Assembly: GCA_949357655.1 (NCBI GenBank)
Contig: CASHTG010000016.1
Span: 2,480,001-2,544,000, forward strand
Direction of reading: 5' to 3'
Origin: Parascedosporium putredinis
Taxonomy: Eukaryota > Ascomycota > Sordariomycetes > Microascales > Microascaceae
DNA length: 64,000 nucleotides
Shown: in pieces, positions 47,514-57,372 of the stretch
Numbering within the stretch: the stretch's first letter is position 1
How the letters are laid out: each line of letters starts with the position of its first letter
Notes under the pieces: generated by a model
The model's input: only the letters and a program-made list of their open reading frames with translations
Told to the model about the DNA's origin: nothing
Database searches by the model: none
Program-made: the position numbers and the translations under genes

Positions 47514-48414
47514 ATGGAAGAAATCAGTCGGACGACAAGCCATGGCGGTGGGAGGAGACCCCTGCCCAATCCCCAACTTGCCTCTTCCTCGATGCCGGAA
47601 GACGAGTATGAAGATATCGTCGCGGATCCCTCTCCCCACGGGCCTGGTTCCCGAGAACAGTGCGATGGCTCATTTCTCGACCCTTCGAATATATGGATAG
47701 AATTTGAGGCGGTGAGGAGCTCTGCTGAGTACCACGTTGCTGAATATTTGCGCTACTTGGCCCAGTCTCGATCACCCGCTAACGGCGGCGAGATATCGCA
47801 AGGTAACTTGGGCCATCATTCTAAACATCACCTCTATAGATCACAAGAAGCTTTGGGCCGGGATCGCTAGTCTCTTGTGGCAAAAATTTGGCTTGGGATA
47901 TGCAGCTGATGAGAAAAAAACGAAATCTAGAAGCTCAAAATATAATCATCATTCGTCTGAAAATCGCACGAGACAGTGTGATCCGTGACCTGCTGATCAT
48001 GGAAAACATTCTCTCTTACTCAGCAGCTCTCAGGAACCCCCAAAGTTTCATCCACGGCCGCTCTCTGGTATGTTCCCTCGCGTTGACTCCTTGTGTGGTC
48101 CTCTGATGACTTCCAAACTAACCGGTAGCATCATTTGCCCCATATAGCACTCTTACGACTGGTATGGCGGCGGTCGTCAACCACGCCAAAGCTGTTGTGC
48201 TCTTCTCGCAGTTCGCGTTTGTCGCGAGCGCCGTTACTCTCGCGGTGCCTCCCGCTTGAATTGGTACCAAACGCGCAACCACACCGCTGCGCACGCCAGT
48301 GTTGAACAGCTCCGGCGGGCCTTTGAGAGTGATATCAACTCGATCGACGATACAAGTCGAAGGACCCTAAAACAGTCTAACTTCACCTTTCTCAGGCGGG
48401 CTCATGCCTACTGA
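47514..48414 (+). CDS. Hypothetical protein, model uncertain
   Basis: Not recognised. The first segment from ATG 47514 (MEEISRTTSHGGGRRPL) is acidic and probably disordered, then IWIEFEAVRSSAEYHVAEYL. Continuation requires either a 37-base intron (47803-47839, with GTAAC donor, CTAAAC branch-like site and TAG acceptor) or a frame change. It then reads HKKLWAGIASLLWQKFGLGY, and after the A run near 47926 IIIIRLKIARDSVIRDLL. A second intron (48068-48147, 80 bases, GTATGT...TAG) leads to HSYDWYGGGRQPRQ and an open frame to TGA at 48414. Another frame of the last exon reads as a hydrophobic segment (VVLFSQFAFVASAVTLAV), so the true frame there is unsettled. About 261 residues if the model is right. 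It could be a decaying gene. Confidence 0.35.
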
Positions 48415-49234
48415 TGAGCCGCGGCATGACTTGCAAACTTCTCCCCAAAAAGAAGACAGATCAAAACTGAAGCCACAAGCGGCAATGAATATCAGCTCAT
48501 ATAAAAAGTCTCTAGGAGTCAAAACGAACTCGACAATATTTGGTCATAAAAGTAACATTCAAGATTTTAAACAATGCCTTCGTATACTTCTCCAACAGTC
48601 AATTCAGATAAAGATAACATGATGCACCCGAAGATGGCCCTTCGTATCTGGCCCTATTACTGATTTACCGGGAGCTCTGAACTTTAAGCATGCTGACCCT
48701 TTCAGGTGATTAGTAGACTCCAGCGTAAGAATGCCCCATTATTCCCGATATCAATTTCGTAGGTTGCCCGACCGACCAGAGTTCCCGAGTGATCGAGATA
48801 TGCGAAGCCATTTCCTAGTCTTGCACCCGCGCCTTTATCGTCGTAGAGTTGATGGCCCGATTCCATCATGCTCGTTGTCCTTTCTTCGTAGCCAGCGATA
48901 CCAACAGTGCCATGCCCGACTTCAAGTTAAAAGAGAATTGCCCATCATCGATGCCGCTTTGTCCCTGAATAAACTGACATGTCGAGGACATAGAACCATG
49001 ATACATTTCTGAACTTTGCGTGTATTGCAGCATGTGAGTAGTATCCTGAACATTGTCTAATAATTTGTATGCGCTTTACGTAGCTAGAGAGTGAATTGTC
49101 TTCTATCAAATCCTCGGTTGATGTGTAACTAGACATAGCTTCAGGACGAGGTGGGTTCCAAAAATTATACATAAATATAGATGTCGTGATCAAAGATCCG
49201 GGACGATGCTGAGTTGCGATCAACTTGCGTCAAA
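48415..49234. other. Intergenic, no gene seen
   Basis: About 820 bases between the 3' ends of the hypothetical gene and the leftward saponin-hydrolase-like gene. Locally AT-rich with many stops; no recognisable feature. Confidence 0.55.
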
Positions 49235-51112
49235 TCAAGTTCCATTCGCGGGCTGCTTATAGACCACATCATCAATTGTCGTAGTCAATGTCCCACTAGC
49301 GTTGAAAATGTTGGTCATGACATCGATCTGGAGGTGGAAGCCCCCAGGGCCCGTCTTCTTGGTGGCCTCAACGGACCCAGTCTGCGTGAGGTCCGAGAAC
49401 CAGTGGACGACCTGGTTCCAGGGGTTCGACAAATCGAGCTCACGGCTAAACTCTTCCGCGCCGTTGATAACGTATCCCTCCTCGTCGCAAAAGTCTGAGT
49501 AAGCCACCGATACGGAGCCGATGGCGCCGGGGATGGATGCATCTTCGGTGAAGTTGACCGATGCTGAGCCCGACACCCTGCCCGCAAGTGTGAACTCGCC
49601 TGGTTGGAAGACGAACTGCTGAGGAGCGCTGGCGCCGGGAGGAAACGGCGTGGCCCAGGGGATCGCGTCCGGAACCGGATATACCGGGGCCGGGGCCTTG
49701 GGCTGCCGGCTTGTAAGGTTGGCAACCATGAGCCGGTACTCGCGGCCGCCCTGGGCCGTCGATTCCGGGCATGGAAGGGGGTTATCCCCACCGCAGGAAG
49801 GCGCAACCACTAGACCCTGGTAATACACGATGCGTGTGCTATCCGGCGAGAACGCGGGATCCGCCAGCCCGTTCCAGTTAGGATCGTTGACGCTTCCATC
49901 GCTCCCGTCCCCGGCAGCATTGACCTGCTGGCCAAAATAATCTCCTCTATCGCCGTACTTATCGATAAGGATGGGCTGGAAGAATCGCCGCGGGCCATTG
50001 TTCCGCGTCGACGCGGCAGCAGATACCGCGAGAATGTCAATCATGGGCGGAATCCAGCGCATGCCCGACATCCACATTTGGCGATCCGACCCACGCGTAT
50101 CCATGGCGATGACCCACTCGTCGTCGTGGGAGACGGCGGCCGGGTCGACGTACTCCGGGTGACTCGTCAGGCGGCGAATAGCGCCCGTGGTAACGTGGAC
50201 AGCCATGAGGTCGATGTTAGTGGACTCCCAGGGCATGCCGATGTAGATGATTTCGTCGCCGGACCCGCTGAAGCCCCGGAGCTCGCCGACGGTGATGGCG
50301 TCGCGGTGGACTTGCAGCTCGTCGCCGACGACTTCGATCGGAGGTTTGCCGTTGAGCTGGAGGAGGAGGTTGACGTCGACCAAGTCGTACCGGGGCACCT
50401 GGGGCTCGCCGGTCGCGGGGTCCGGGTTGAATTCGAGGCGTGCCAAGAAGGTGTTTTGGCCACCCACATCAGTGAATGCGTTGAAGCCCATGTGCACGTC
50501 GTCGGGGTGCAGCCGTAGCTCTCGAGCAAGCCCGCCTGGTCCTGAACCGTCTGCGGTCGTAGGCCAGTGGATAGGGTAGATGTGCGTGTTCTCGGGGTCG
50601 CATTTATCGAGCGGCACGCTGCCGCAGTCGATGATGTTGTGGCCCCAGAGCGCCTTAGTCCCGCTGCGGAAAGCGTGGGGGTAGTCCGTCCGCGGGTCCA
50701 GCCCGAGCGCGTTCTCGGGCGGCACGGCGCAGGTCAGACACTTCCAAGAGTCGCCGTTGGCGAACGTGGTTCCGTCGACTTTGACCAGGATGAGCTGCTC
50801 GCCTGCATAGATGCTCGCCGGATCTGGGGATGCGGGTGCGCCGACGAAGTCGACGTTGACAACTACGTGGTTCCCATCGGGCGTGAAATCGCCGGCCTGG
50901 AACTTGTCTCTATCTTTTCGGATGCATCCCGTCCCTCGAGGATTGAGCAATGGTGTACATGCTCCCTGTTCGGTTGACGGGGCCACCGGAGGAAGAGGGA
51001 TCTCGATGACGTCAATTGGTTCTGGAAGAGGTGGTGGAGGGATGTCGGATGCCGCGACGCGAGCTGCGCCCAGGGCGAGACCTGCTGTGAGGACGGGAGA
51101 GGTGAAATGCAT
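49235..51112 (-). CDS. Secreted beta-propeller hydrolase, saponin-hydrolase-like
   Basis: A single uninterrupted exon of 625 residues, one of the few genes here with no frame damage. A signal peptide (MHFTSPVLTAGLALGAARVAAS) is followed by a proline-rich start (DIPPPPLPEPIDVIEIPLPP). The mature part has repeated TolB/WD40-like strands: RDKFQAGDFTPDGNHVVVNV, FSGSGDEIIYIGMPWEST, AVSHDDEWVIAMDTRGSD and DPAFSPDSTRIVYYQ. Cys pairs (WKCLTCAVP, DCGSVPLDKCD, APSCGGDNPLPC) and potential N-glycosylation sites (NLTS, NFTE, NASG) fit an extracellular protein. From memory of the family, the layout and opening (GACTPLLNPRGTGCI) resemble fungal saponin hydrolases, which remove the sugar chain of soyasaponin; this assignment is moderately sure, the beta-propeller and secretion more so. 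A TATA-like box lies about 95 bases upstream of the ATG. Confidence 0.75.
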   Translation of the reverse strand: MHFTSPVLTAGLALGAARVAASDIPPPPLPEPIDVIEIPLPPVAPSTEQGACTPLLNPRGTGCIRKDRDKFQAGDFTPDGNHVVVNVDFVGAPASPDPASIYAGEQLILVKVDGTTFANGDSWKCLTCAVPPENALGLDPRTDYPHAFRSGTKALWGHNIIDCGSVPLDKCDPENTHIYPIHWPTTADGSGPGGLARELRLHPDDVHMGFNAFTDVGGQNTFLARLEFNPDPATGEPQVPRYDLVDVNLLLQLNGKPPIEVVGDELQVHRDAITVGELRGFSGSGDEIIYIGMPWESTNIDLMAVHVTTGAIRRLTSHPEYVDPAAVSHDDEWVIAMDTRGSDRQMWMSGMRWIPPMIDILAVSAAASTRNNGPRRFFQPILIDKYGDRGDYFGQQVNAAGDGSDGSVNDPNWNGLADPAFSPDSTRIVYYQGLVVAPSCGGDNPLPCPESTAQGGREYRLMVANLTSRQPKAPAPVYPVPDAIPWATPFPPGASAPQQFVFQPGEFTLAGRVSGSASVNFTEDASIPGAIGSVSVAYSDFCDEEGYVINGAEEFSRELDLSNPWNQVVHWFSDLTQTGSVEATKKTGPGGFHLQIDVMTNIFNASGTLTTTIDDVVYKQPANGT

Positions 51113-52075
51113 GCTGAGAGGTGATTCCTGGGGGTCGGAGGGAGATGAAGGAGAGCGGCTTGGACAACAAGAGATGCAGACCTCATTGTAGTGACCATCA
51201 CCACCTTTTTATAAGTAAATATATTAACAAAACACTCAAGTTTGTGGACGCGTGTGCCGTCGTCAGTGTCTCATCGAGGTGATATGCGAGGGTTCCTCTG
51301 AGATTGAAGAATTCGCCCGTGCAGGGCCTTTATGATGATCTCGTCCTTGACTTGAGCACATATTCAACCCACCAGTGACCAATCATGGACCAAAAGATAC
51401 GCGGGACCCACGGACGGGCCGGCGTTCAATTCACCGTATTCCATCTTGGCCGGCGCCGAATACGCGTATACTACCCTGGCTGTGGGGCACTTGCCGCATC
51501 TGGTAAAGCTTGGCGCTTGATTAACCTTTTCGTATCCGAAGCCGCCGTCACCTTGGCTTGCGACGTCTTCCGGGTCGCCTATGGACTCCAATCCCGTCTC
51601 TGGAATGATGGCCTTGCCCGAAAATAATATCCGGATACCTTGGCTTCCCCGTTTCGGCGCTCATTTAGCATGCTCATAGGCATTCCATGCCCTGTTTCGC
51701 GAGCCACGGTCGAACTCGAAGCGTGCAAATGATAGAGAGCATTGATCCCCAGGCACCATCTTTCGCGCCGTCTGCTTCCTTTCCTAATATCTACGAGTAT
51801 AATCTCACAAGGAGTCCTCTCCAAGAAGACTTGTGTTTCTGTACTGGGCTCTGCTCCTGCTCCAAAAATTATGAAGACCCTGGTCATGTATTCACTGGCT
51901 CGGCGTGAGCTATCACGTGATAGCGCTACCTCGACGCCTTGAAGATCACAGCACGCGAGGCCCCTGGCGCTATCCCATTCACGTCGTCCACAGCGCGGGG
52001 GCTCCCAACGCGATATCACCACCGAACCGAACGGATCGACCCATTCCGGCTCGTGCCGCTCTCACCACCCTCAGC
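51113..52075. other. Intergenic region between the saponin-hydrolase-like gene and the transposase relic
   Basis: Includes the saponin-hydrolase-like promoter at its left end. The remainder holds only overlapping open frames without domain character. Confidence 0.5.
51205..51213 (-). promoter_or_regulatory. TATA-like box for the saponin-hydrolase-like gene
   Basis: The minus strand reads TATAAAAAG, about 95 bases upstream of the ATG at 51112. The position and match are good for a TATA element of a regulated secreted-enzyme gene; transcription start not known. Confidence 0.55.
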
Positions 52076-52446
52076 ATGCCAAAATACACGGAAGAAGCGC
52101 TACAAAACGCAATAAGAGACGTCGAATCCGGCACATCAGCGAAACGAGCGGCCAAGACGTGGGGCGTCCCTCGGTCCACGCTGCAAAACCGAGTCAGGGG
52201 CAGCAAACCCCGAAGGGAAGCCTATGAGTCCCTACAACGGCTCCCAAGGACCAGGAGCGACTCCTGGTCAAGTGGGCCGTGACCCAGGACGCGCTCGGTT
52301 GCCCGCCGACGTATGACGAGATTCGCAAATTTGCCATGCGGATCCTGGCCAAGGCGGGAGATCTTGCGCCGCTGGGAAATCACTGGATAGAGAGGTTCAT
52401 GGCTCGACACCCGGAAATAAAGGGCTCTCGAGGTAAGGGCTTGTAA
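52076..52446 (+). pseudogene. Truncated pogo/Fot1-type transposase, N-terminal DNA-binding part only
   Basis: Transposases of the fungal pogo/Fot1 group bind their terminal repeats with an N-terminal psq-type helix-turn-helix followed by a CENP-B-like domain, then cut with a DDE domain. Here MPKYTEEALQNAIRDV, AKRAAKTWGVPRSTLQNRV is the psq-type HTH. After a C-run frame change near 52240, LVKWAVTQDALGCPPTYDEI, ILAKAGDL and HWIERFMARHPEIKG form the CENP-B-like part. The frame ends at TAA/TAG soon after SRGKGL and no DDE domain was found in the 2.7 kb beyond, so this is a fragment of about 123 residues. It could also be a domesticated DNA-binding protein with a missed downstream exon (GTAAGG follows SRG). 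Confidence 0.75.
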
Positions 52447-55171
52447 CACTGGTGCATCATGAAGATCGTTCGCGATGACGGCTGAAATAGAACAAACCGA
52501 GGCCAAAGGATGGAGACTGACTCACATTTGAAGCAGGAAGGAGTGGCCCTAATCAAGTCAGGAGCACCGAAATAATATAGATAGAATAGGTACCATGGCA
52601 GGTCCAAGGTATCAGTCAGCAGCTTTGAGGAGAAGACTATTAATGAGAGCGCCCATCCGCGATTGGAGATTCAGGGTCATTACGCGAGTATAATACGGAG
52701 TGTCTCGCCTGGTGCCAGAGATCAACCCCGTAGAGTCTATTATATTTCGGGGTAAGCTGTCTAGTAGTAAGGAATTTGCCCTTCGCTAGCCACCGAAAAG
52801 CGCTATACCTCAACTATTTGCCGGTGGTTGTTGAGGAAGTAATGTACCGGATGGAGATGATAAGCAAAGTAGATCAAAGACATAATATCATCTTATTTTT
52901 CTTCACCCTCAGAATAGCAGACCCTATAAGGAATGAGCCTGTCGATTATGGCGTGCGACGAATTAGGATCTATAGCTTGTATTCCAAACAGCATCAGATT
53001 GAGGTTCGTGTAGCGTCCGACAAAATACTACATGTACTGCATGGGTGCGTTTCTTGACTCAAAAGAAAAGGACAAGTCGGGATCTAGGCTTCCAGGAATT
53101 CTTTGCTATTGTCTTGGTGGACCTCTACCGAAACACCTTCTCCCATCTCGCTCATTTGGCTCATCACACGACGTCGAGGAACATGAGACAGAGCAACTCT
53201 ATAGTAGAGTTTTACACAAATCCATGGATCTCGATAGATAGGATCCAGAGCCATTGCTACGGTTTCACAATAACAGGGAGCTCAGCGCTTGATGGCCAAG
53301 ACCGGGTTGCTGGGAGTGCTGGGTGCTCAGCAGGTCGTGTGACGGTCTCTTCTCATCTCTTGACTCAGAAACGTTTTCGCAGGCGAGCTCTAGGCCCTGC
53401 ATTGAGGCTTCATCCCAGATTGACCTTCCATTTTGCCTGCTGACCATGATAAGGCAAATCCTGCAGCTAGGTCACTTGCTGATGCCTTCTCTCCAGCCCC
53501 GACCCCCGCCCGACCGAGCACACATCTACGGGTATACCCGTGTCGTCGGGGATAGAGACCCCCAAAAACCACCCCCATCCTGTTGCATCTGAATTGAGGA
53601 TCTCGTCGGGGGAAACTCACATGATGCTATTCTTATCTGTTCTAGAAATCCTTGCTGTCAACATCGCCCAAACTTCCAAGAGACGCAGGCGGTCGTCATC
53701 TAGCACATGCGCTCCTGCAGCGACCGTGTGTCGCACAAATCCCGCGCTCTTCATCGAGATTAGACCATTGTACAAGAGAACGAATCATACGACAGCTGAC
53801 GGTCCTTGGGCGAGGAGATCAGCCATATCCGCCGTGTGGGGTAAAACTTATTGGCCGGTACTATTAACACCAGACCTTTGAATATAATGGATATAATTGC
53901 CCCCCTTAGTGACCGCCATCCGTGCGTGTGGTCAGGAGATTTGCCAATTTAACAGGCTTAATTCCTGGCATTGAACAGGCTTGTGTATCGTTCTAGAATA
54001 ATTTGTCCGTCGAGCGAGTCGAGCACCGAACCTGATCATCGCCCAAAGGCGCCGACGGCAATAAAGGTAGATAGATGCCTGCCATGCCGCGCACGCACCG
54101 ACGAATCCGTGGGAAAAGGTCGATTAGCTTATATCCGCCCGCCCTGTCGTTTTATGTCATCTTCCTCGTTCCCTTTTGCTCGCTCCTTTCTTTCGTCGAC
54201 GGGTGCCGCCCTCCCCTCTGGAATTTGTTTTTTTGGTAGGGCCCACAGAAAGTCGGGTGTTTCGCGCGCCAAGAACGTAGTAGATTTTAATGTGCCGGCC
54301 GACTTTGACGGTGAATATTCCCCGACAAATCACTGGCGCGCAATTACAGATAAAATCGACGGCCAATTTATTCCGTGACAGCTGCGTCCCGTGGATTGCC
54401 GGACGTGTCCTTCCCCCCCGCATTTTCTTGGCTTCCCCATTTCTCTTTGGTCGGGCGCCGCCCCGTCCCACCTGCCCACTCCGTCTTCCGCCAAAAACTT
54501 CGCGGGCCAAGCCCTCCGCAGGGCGTCCGCCAACGCATGGGACAAAACTCGGGTTTGGGGGTTTTTTTCTTGTGTGCGTGTGCCCTTTCATGTAGATTAC
54601 ATGGAACATGATCCTGTCCTGTCCTAGGAAGATTCCTCCCCTTCCGAGAAAAGTCCTTTGTCGATTCGCAGGGGATGATGTTCCCTTTGGGGTGGGTGGC
54701 AATCTACGTCGGGTATTATGGGCAGGATATAGCGGAATGGGTTAATCAATCAATAGTGCCGGAGGCGCGCGAGCGGCCACCGTCACCGATGGGGATTCTG
54801 GGGAGAGGGAGGGGGATTTGAGGAGAACGAAAGACTGCCGACAAAGGACATTGCGCCAGCGCCCTGCTCCAAACGGAGAACAAGGAATCAAACATATAGT
54901 GTCTTTTCCATCAGCCCAGTGAGTGGGCGTCGTTCTTATAATACCAGTCTTATGCCTCCGTAAAAGCCAAGTTTACTTACCCGCTCAAGCCCAAATTGTA
55001 CGTGTCGTTTCCTGTTTGCGCTTTCGGCGAGGGCCATTGTTGGGGTTCGCTTTTTTTTCTCTTCTTCGAGCGTACTCTTTTATTTTTCCCCTCTCACAAG
55101 AGTAGTAGTAGTACACGCCTCTCTTCCGCTGTTGCATGGGCATCTTGGAACCACGCACCTACATCGACATC
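52447..55171. other. Gene-free region, possible decayed sequence
   Basis: About 2.7 kb to the AA8-like gene. 52450-53060 is stop-rich and moderately AT-rich, which would fit remains of the transposon, but no DDE motif or terminal inverted repeat was identified. 54100-55170 has pyrimidine-rich tracts ending in CCCCTCTCACAAG-type sequence, likely the promoter and 5' leader of the next gene. Confidence 0.5.
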
Positions 55172-55964
55172 ATGAAGGCCACTTTCCTCCTCTGCGCCCT
55201 AGCCGGCCTCGTTTCCGCCTTTCCTGCGTCTGATGTGGCGCCCCTCGAGAAGCGCCAAAAGATTGTGACTGGTCGGTGGTGCAGCCCGATCACGAGCCTC
55301 TGCTACGTCGACTACACGACAGATCTCAAGACGTCTTTCCGGTTAGCCATCCCGGACAACGCCGTGGCCGGGTCCAACTTCGACATCGCCATCCAGATCG
55401 TTGCCCCGACGAACCAGGGATGGACGGGACTATCGTGGGGTGGTAGCATGACGGATGCCCCGCTCACGGTTGCGTGGCAGAACGGGCAAGCTCCCGTCCT
55501 TTCTTCCCGTTGGGCTGGGTGAGTTAGAAGGCCTCCTTCCACCCCCATGTATAAACACAGCGATTCAGAAAAGGAGGAAGAAAGAAAAAAGGGTATTTTC
55601 GGCCATAAAAAGCTAACGCGGCCGTCCATTTAGTGGCCGCCAAGTGCCTACTGCCTATGCGCAGGCGACCTACACGATCCTCCAAGACACGGGCGTCAAC
55701 GGCACACACTACACCCTCAGCACCATCTGCAAGGGCTGCGCGAGCTGGACACGTGCCAGCGGCAGCGTCAAAACCCTCTCCCCCACCGGCAGCCTCCGCC
55801 TCGCCTGGGCTTCCAACCCGCAGGCCAACTCGGTGGCCCAGCGCGCGAACCCGACCTCTTCCTTCGAGTACCACCCGTACCACGGCTACATCGACGGGAG
55901 CTTCCCCGACGCCAAGGTCCCGGCTGCCCAGTTCCAAGCCGCGGCGGCCATGGTGAGGCCGTAA
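55172..55964 (+). CDS. Secreted b-type cytochrome domain protein (AA8 / cellobiose dehydrogenase cytochrome-like)
   Basis: The cytochrome domain of cellobiose dehydrogenase passes electrons to lytic polysaccharide monooxygenases; stand-alone AA8 proteins also occur. Exons are 55172-55518 and 55634-55964; no frame damage. A signal peptide (MKATFLLCALAGLVSAFPAS) precedes a KR site (PLEKRQ). The body reads WCSPITSLCYVDYTT, FRLAIPDN, GWTGLSWGGSMTDAPLTVAW, YTLSTICKGCASWTR and GSLRLAWASNPQAN. GSMTDAPLTVAW matches the region carrying the haem-ligand Met; a late His (EYHPYHGYI) could be the second ligand. The protein is about 225 residues and stops after the domain, with no flavin dehydrogenase, CBM1 or anchor. 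Start 55172 is chosen over an in-frame ATG at 55136 because it begins the signal peptide. Haem ligation is inference. Confidence 0.75.
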
Positions 55965-57372
55965 TACACTGTCTTTTTGTCGCCGGCGGTGTTTTTCTCT
56001 TCCGTGCGCGCACCAACTTCTTTTCCATATATGGAACCAAACTCTTGTTTTTGTTTTCTATTTTTTTATTGCGTCGTCCACTTTCTCAAGCATGATGTCG
56101 GAACATTTGTGGATAGAGACAAGGCATTCTAACCAATTCTCTGAGGCGGGTTTTGGGGGTTGGTCGAGAGCACTGCACTCTCGCCCTTGCTCCTCTTTGC
56201 AGTCTGGCCGCGTTCGACTCTCAAGGGTTCCTCAGACTCGCTGGAAGGCTAACGATGATGAATTCATGCGGGGTCGAACACGGTGAGACCAGCGATTGTA
56301 CATACAAAAACCCGCTGTCGTATATATCACGATTCCTTTTCAAGTCATCCGCGTTGTACTTAACATGTCGCTTGTAACCTGGTGAAAGAATTCTAGGATC
56401 TCCCTCAGAATACCTGGTCGGGCAACAGTGATCTCGAAGATGAAGCGAAGAAGTGAAGCACAAAAATTCTTTCCAAGACTTTTATCAACTAACAAAGGTA
56501 GTCAAAATCAATGGCCCAACACGTTTGCTCCCAACGCTCTTTCGCTGCTACTATAGTGTACCGCTAGTCTGCGAGCCCGACGAAACTCCGGTGAAGTGTC
56601 TTGATCGCGTCATTTGACATTGGAAATGTCTACGCAGGCCGGATACATCTCCCCATGCGCCTTCCAAAAGCCAAACCCGCCACGTTTAATCCCATCTGCT
56701 CTCCATTCGCGCTAGGGTCTACGAGAAATAATTGCCGCAGCACCGTGACCCGGAATCTGTTTGTTCTTCTTAGTTCCTCTGGCATGGAAATGGGGGTAGG
56801 AGCGTTGGTCGATGTGCATAAACCAATCCAAAGCTCGTGTTTACTAAGAAATCGGAGGAAAACGGTGATGTGGGGGTAAGTAAGATCTGCAAAAGAACGT
56901 TGCTCCGGCACGCCGATCCACCCCCACAACTCAACTGCACGAAATAGCTTCTTCCTCCTTTGTGGCCAATGAGACGGGATAGGATATCCACGTTGAGCTA
57001 AACGTCCCTTATCGCGCCTGCTACGGTCCGCGAAGAACCCCATCCCCGTGATTGAGATGTAGGCAGGAGATTGGATCGTGCGCTCAAAAGTCTCATCTAG
57101 GCCACCGAGGGGAAGCAAGGGAAATCTTGAAATAGTAGAGAAAAACTGCATGTACGGAACGAACGGCTCGTTGACCCCTGCAAAGCGTGCTTGTGTGTGG
57201 GGAAGAGCGTAATCATCGGGATGGAAGACGATCAGGACGGGAGAATAAAGTCCGTTGTGATGTTGGGGTCGGAGTGTCATATAAGAGCTGCCCGACTGCG
57301 AGGCAAGACAGTTGTGAATTTAGCATCAAGTTACGAAACATTGGAACAGTCGAATTTCTACCTCCTGTTGCA
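55965..57372. other. Intergenic; only a doubtful ORF
   Basis: About 1.4 kb. It contains a 216-codon open frame on the minus strand (57280-56630), listed separately as doubtful. Otherwise nothing recognised. Confidence 0.5.
56630..57280 (-). CDS. Doubtful hypothetical ORF, 216 codons
   Basis: An open frame starting at ATG 57280 (MTLRPQHHNGLYSPVLIVF). Composition is fairly ordinary for a protein (GVNEPFVPYMQFFSTISRF, WGWIGVPEQRSFADL) and it does not overlap a known gene, which is why it is listed. No domain, signal peptide or splice evidence is seen, and it would leave only 92 bases to the divergent PhoD start. It may be a chance frame or the relic of a gene. Confidence 0.25.
   Translation of the reverse strand: MTLRPQHHNGLYSPVLIVFHPDDYALPHTQARFAGVNEPFVPYMQFFSTISRFPLLPLGGLDETFERTIQSPAYISITGMGFFADRSRRDKGRLAQRGYPIPSHWPQRRKKLFRAVELWGWIGVPEQRSFADLTYPHITVFLRFLSKHELWIGLCTSTNAPTPISMPEELRRTNRFRVTVLRQLFLVDPSANGEQMGLNVAGLAFGRRMGRCIRPA

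Noticed and set aside
49315..50579. Several long open frames on both strands inside the saponin-hydrolase-like gene
   Set aside because: They are shadows of the intact 625-residue frame on the minus strand.
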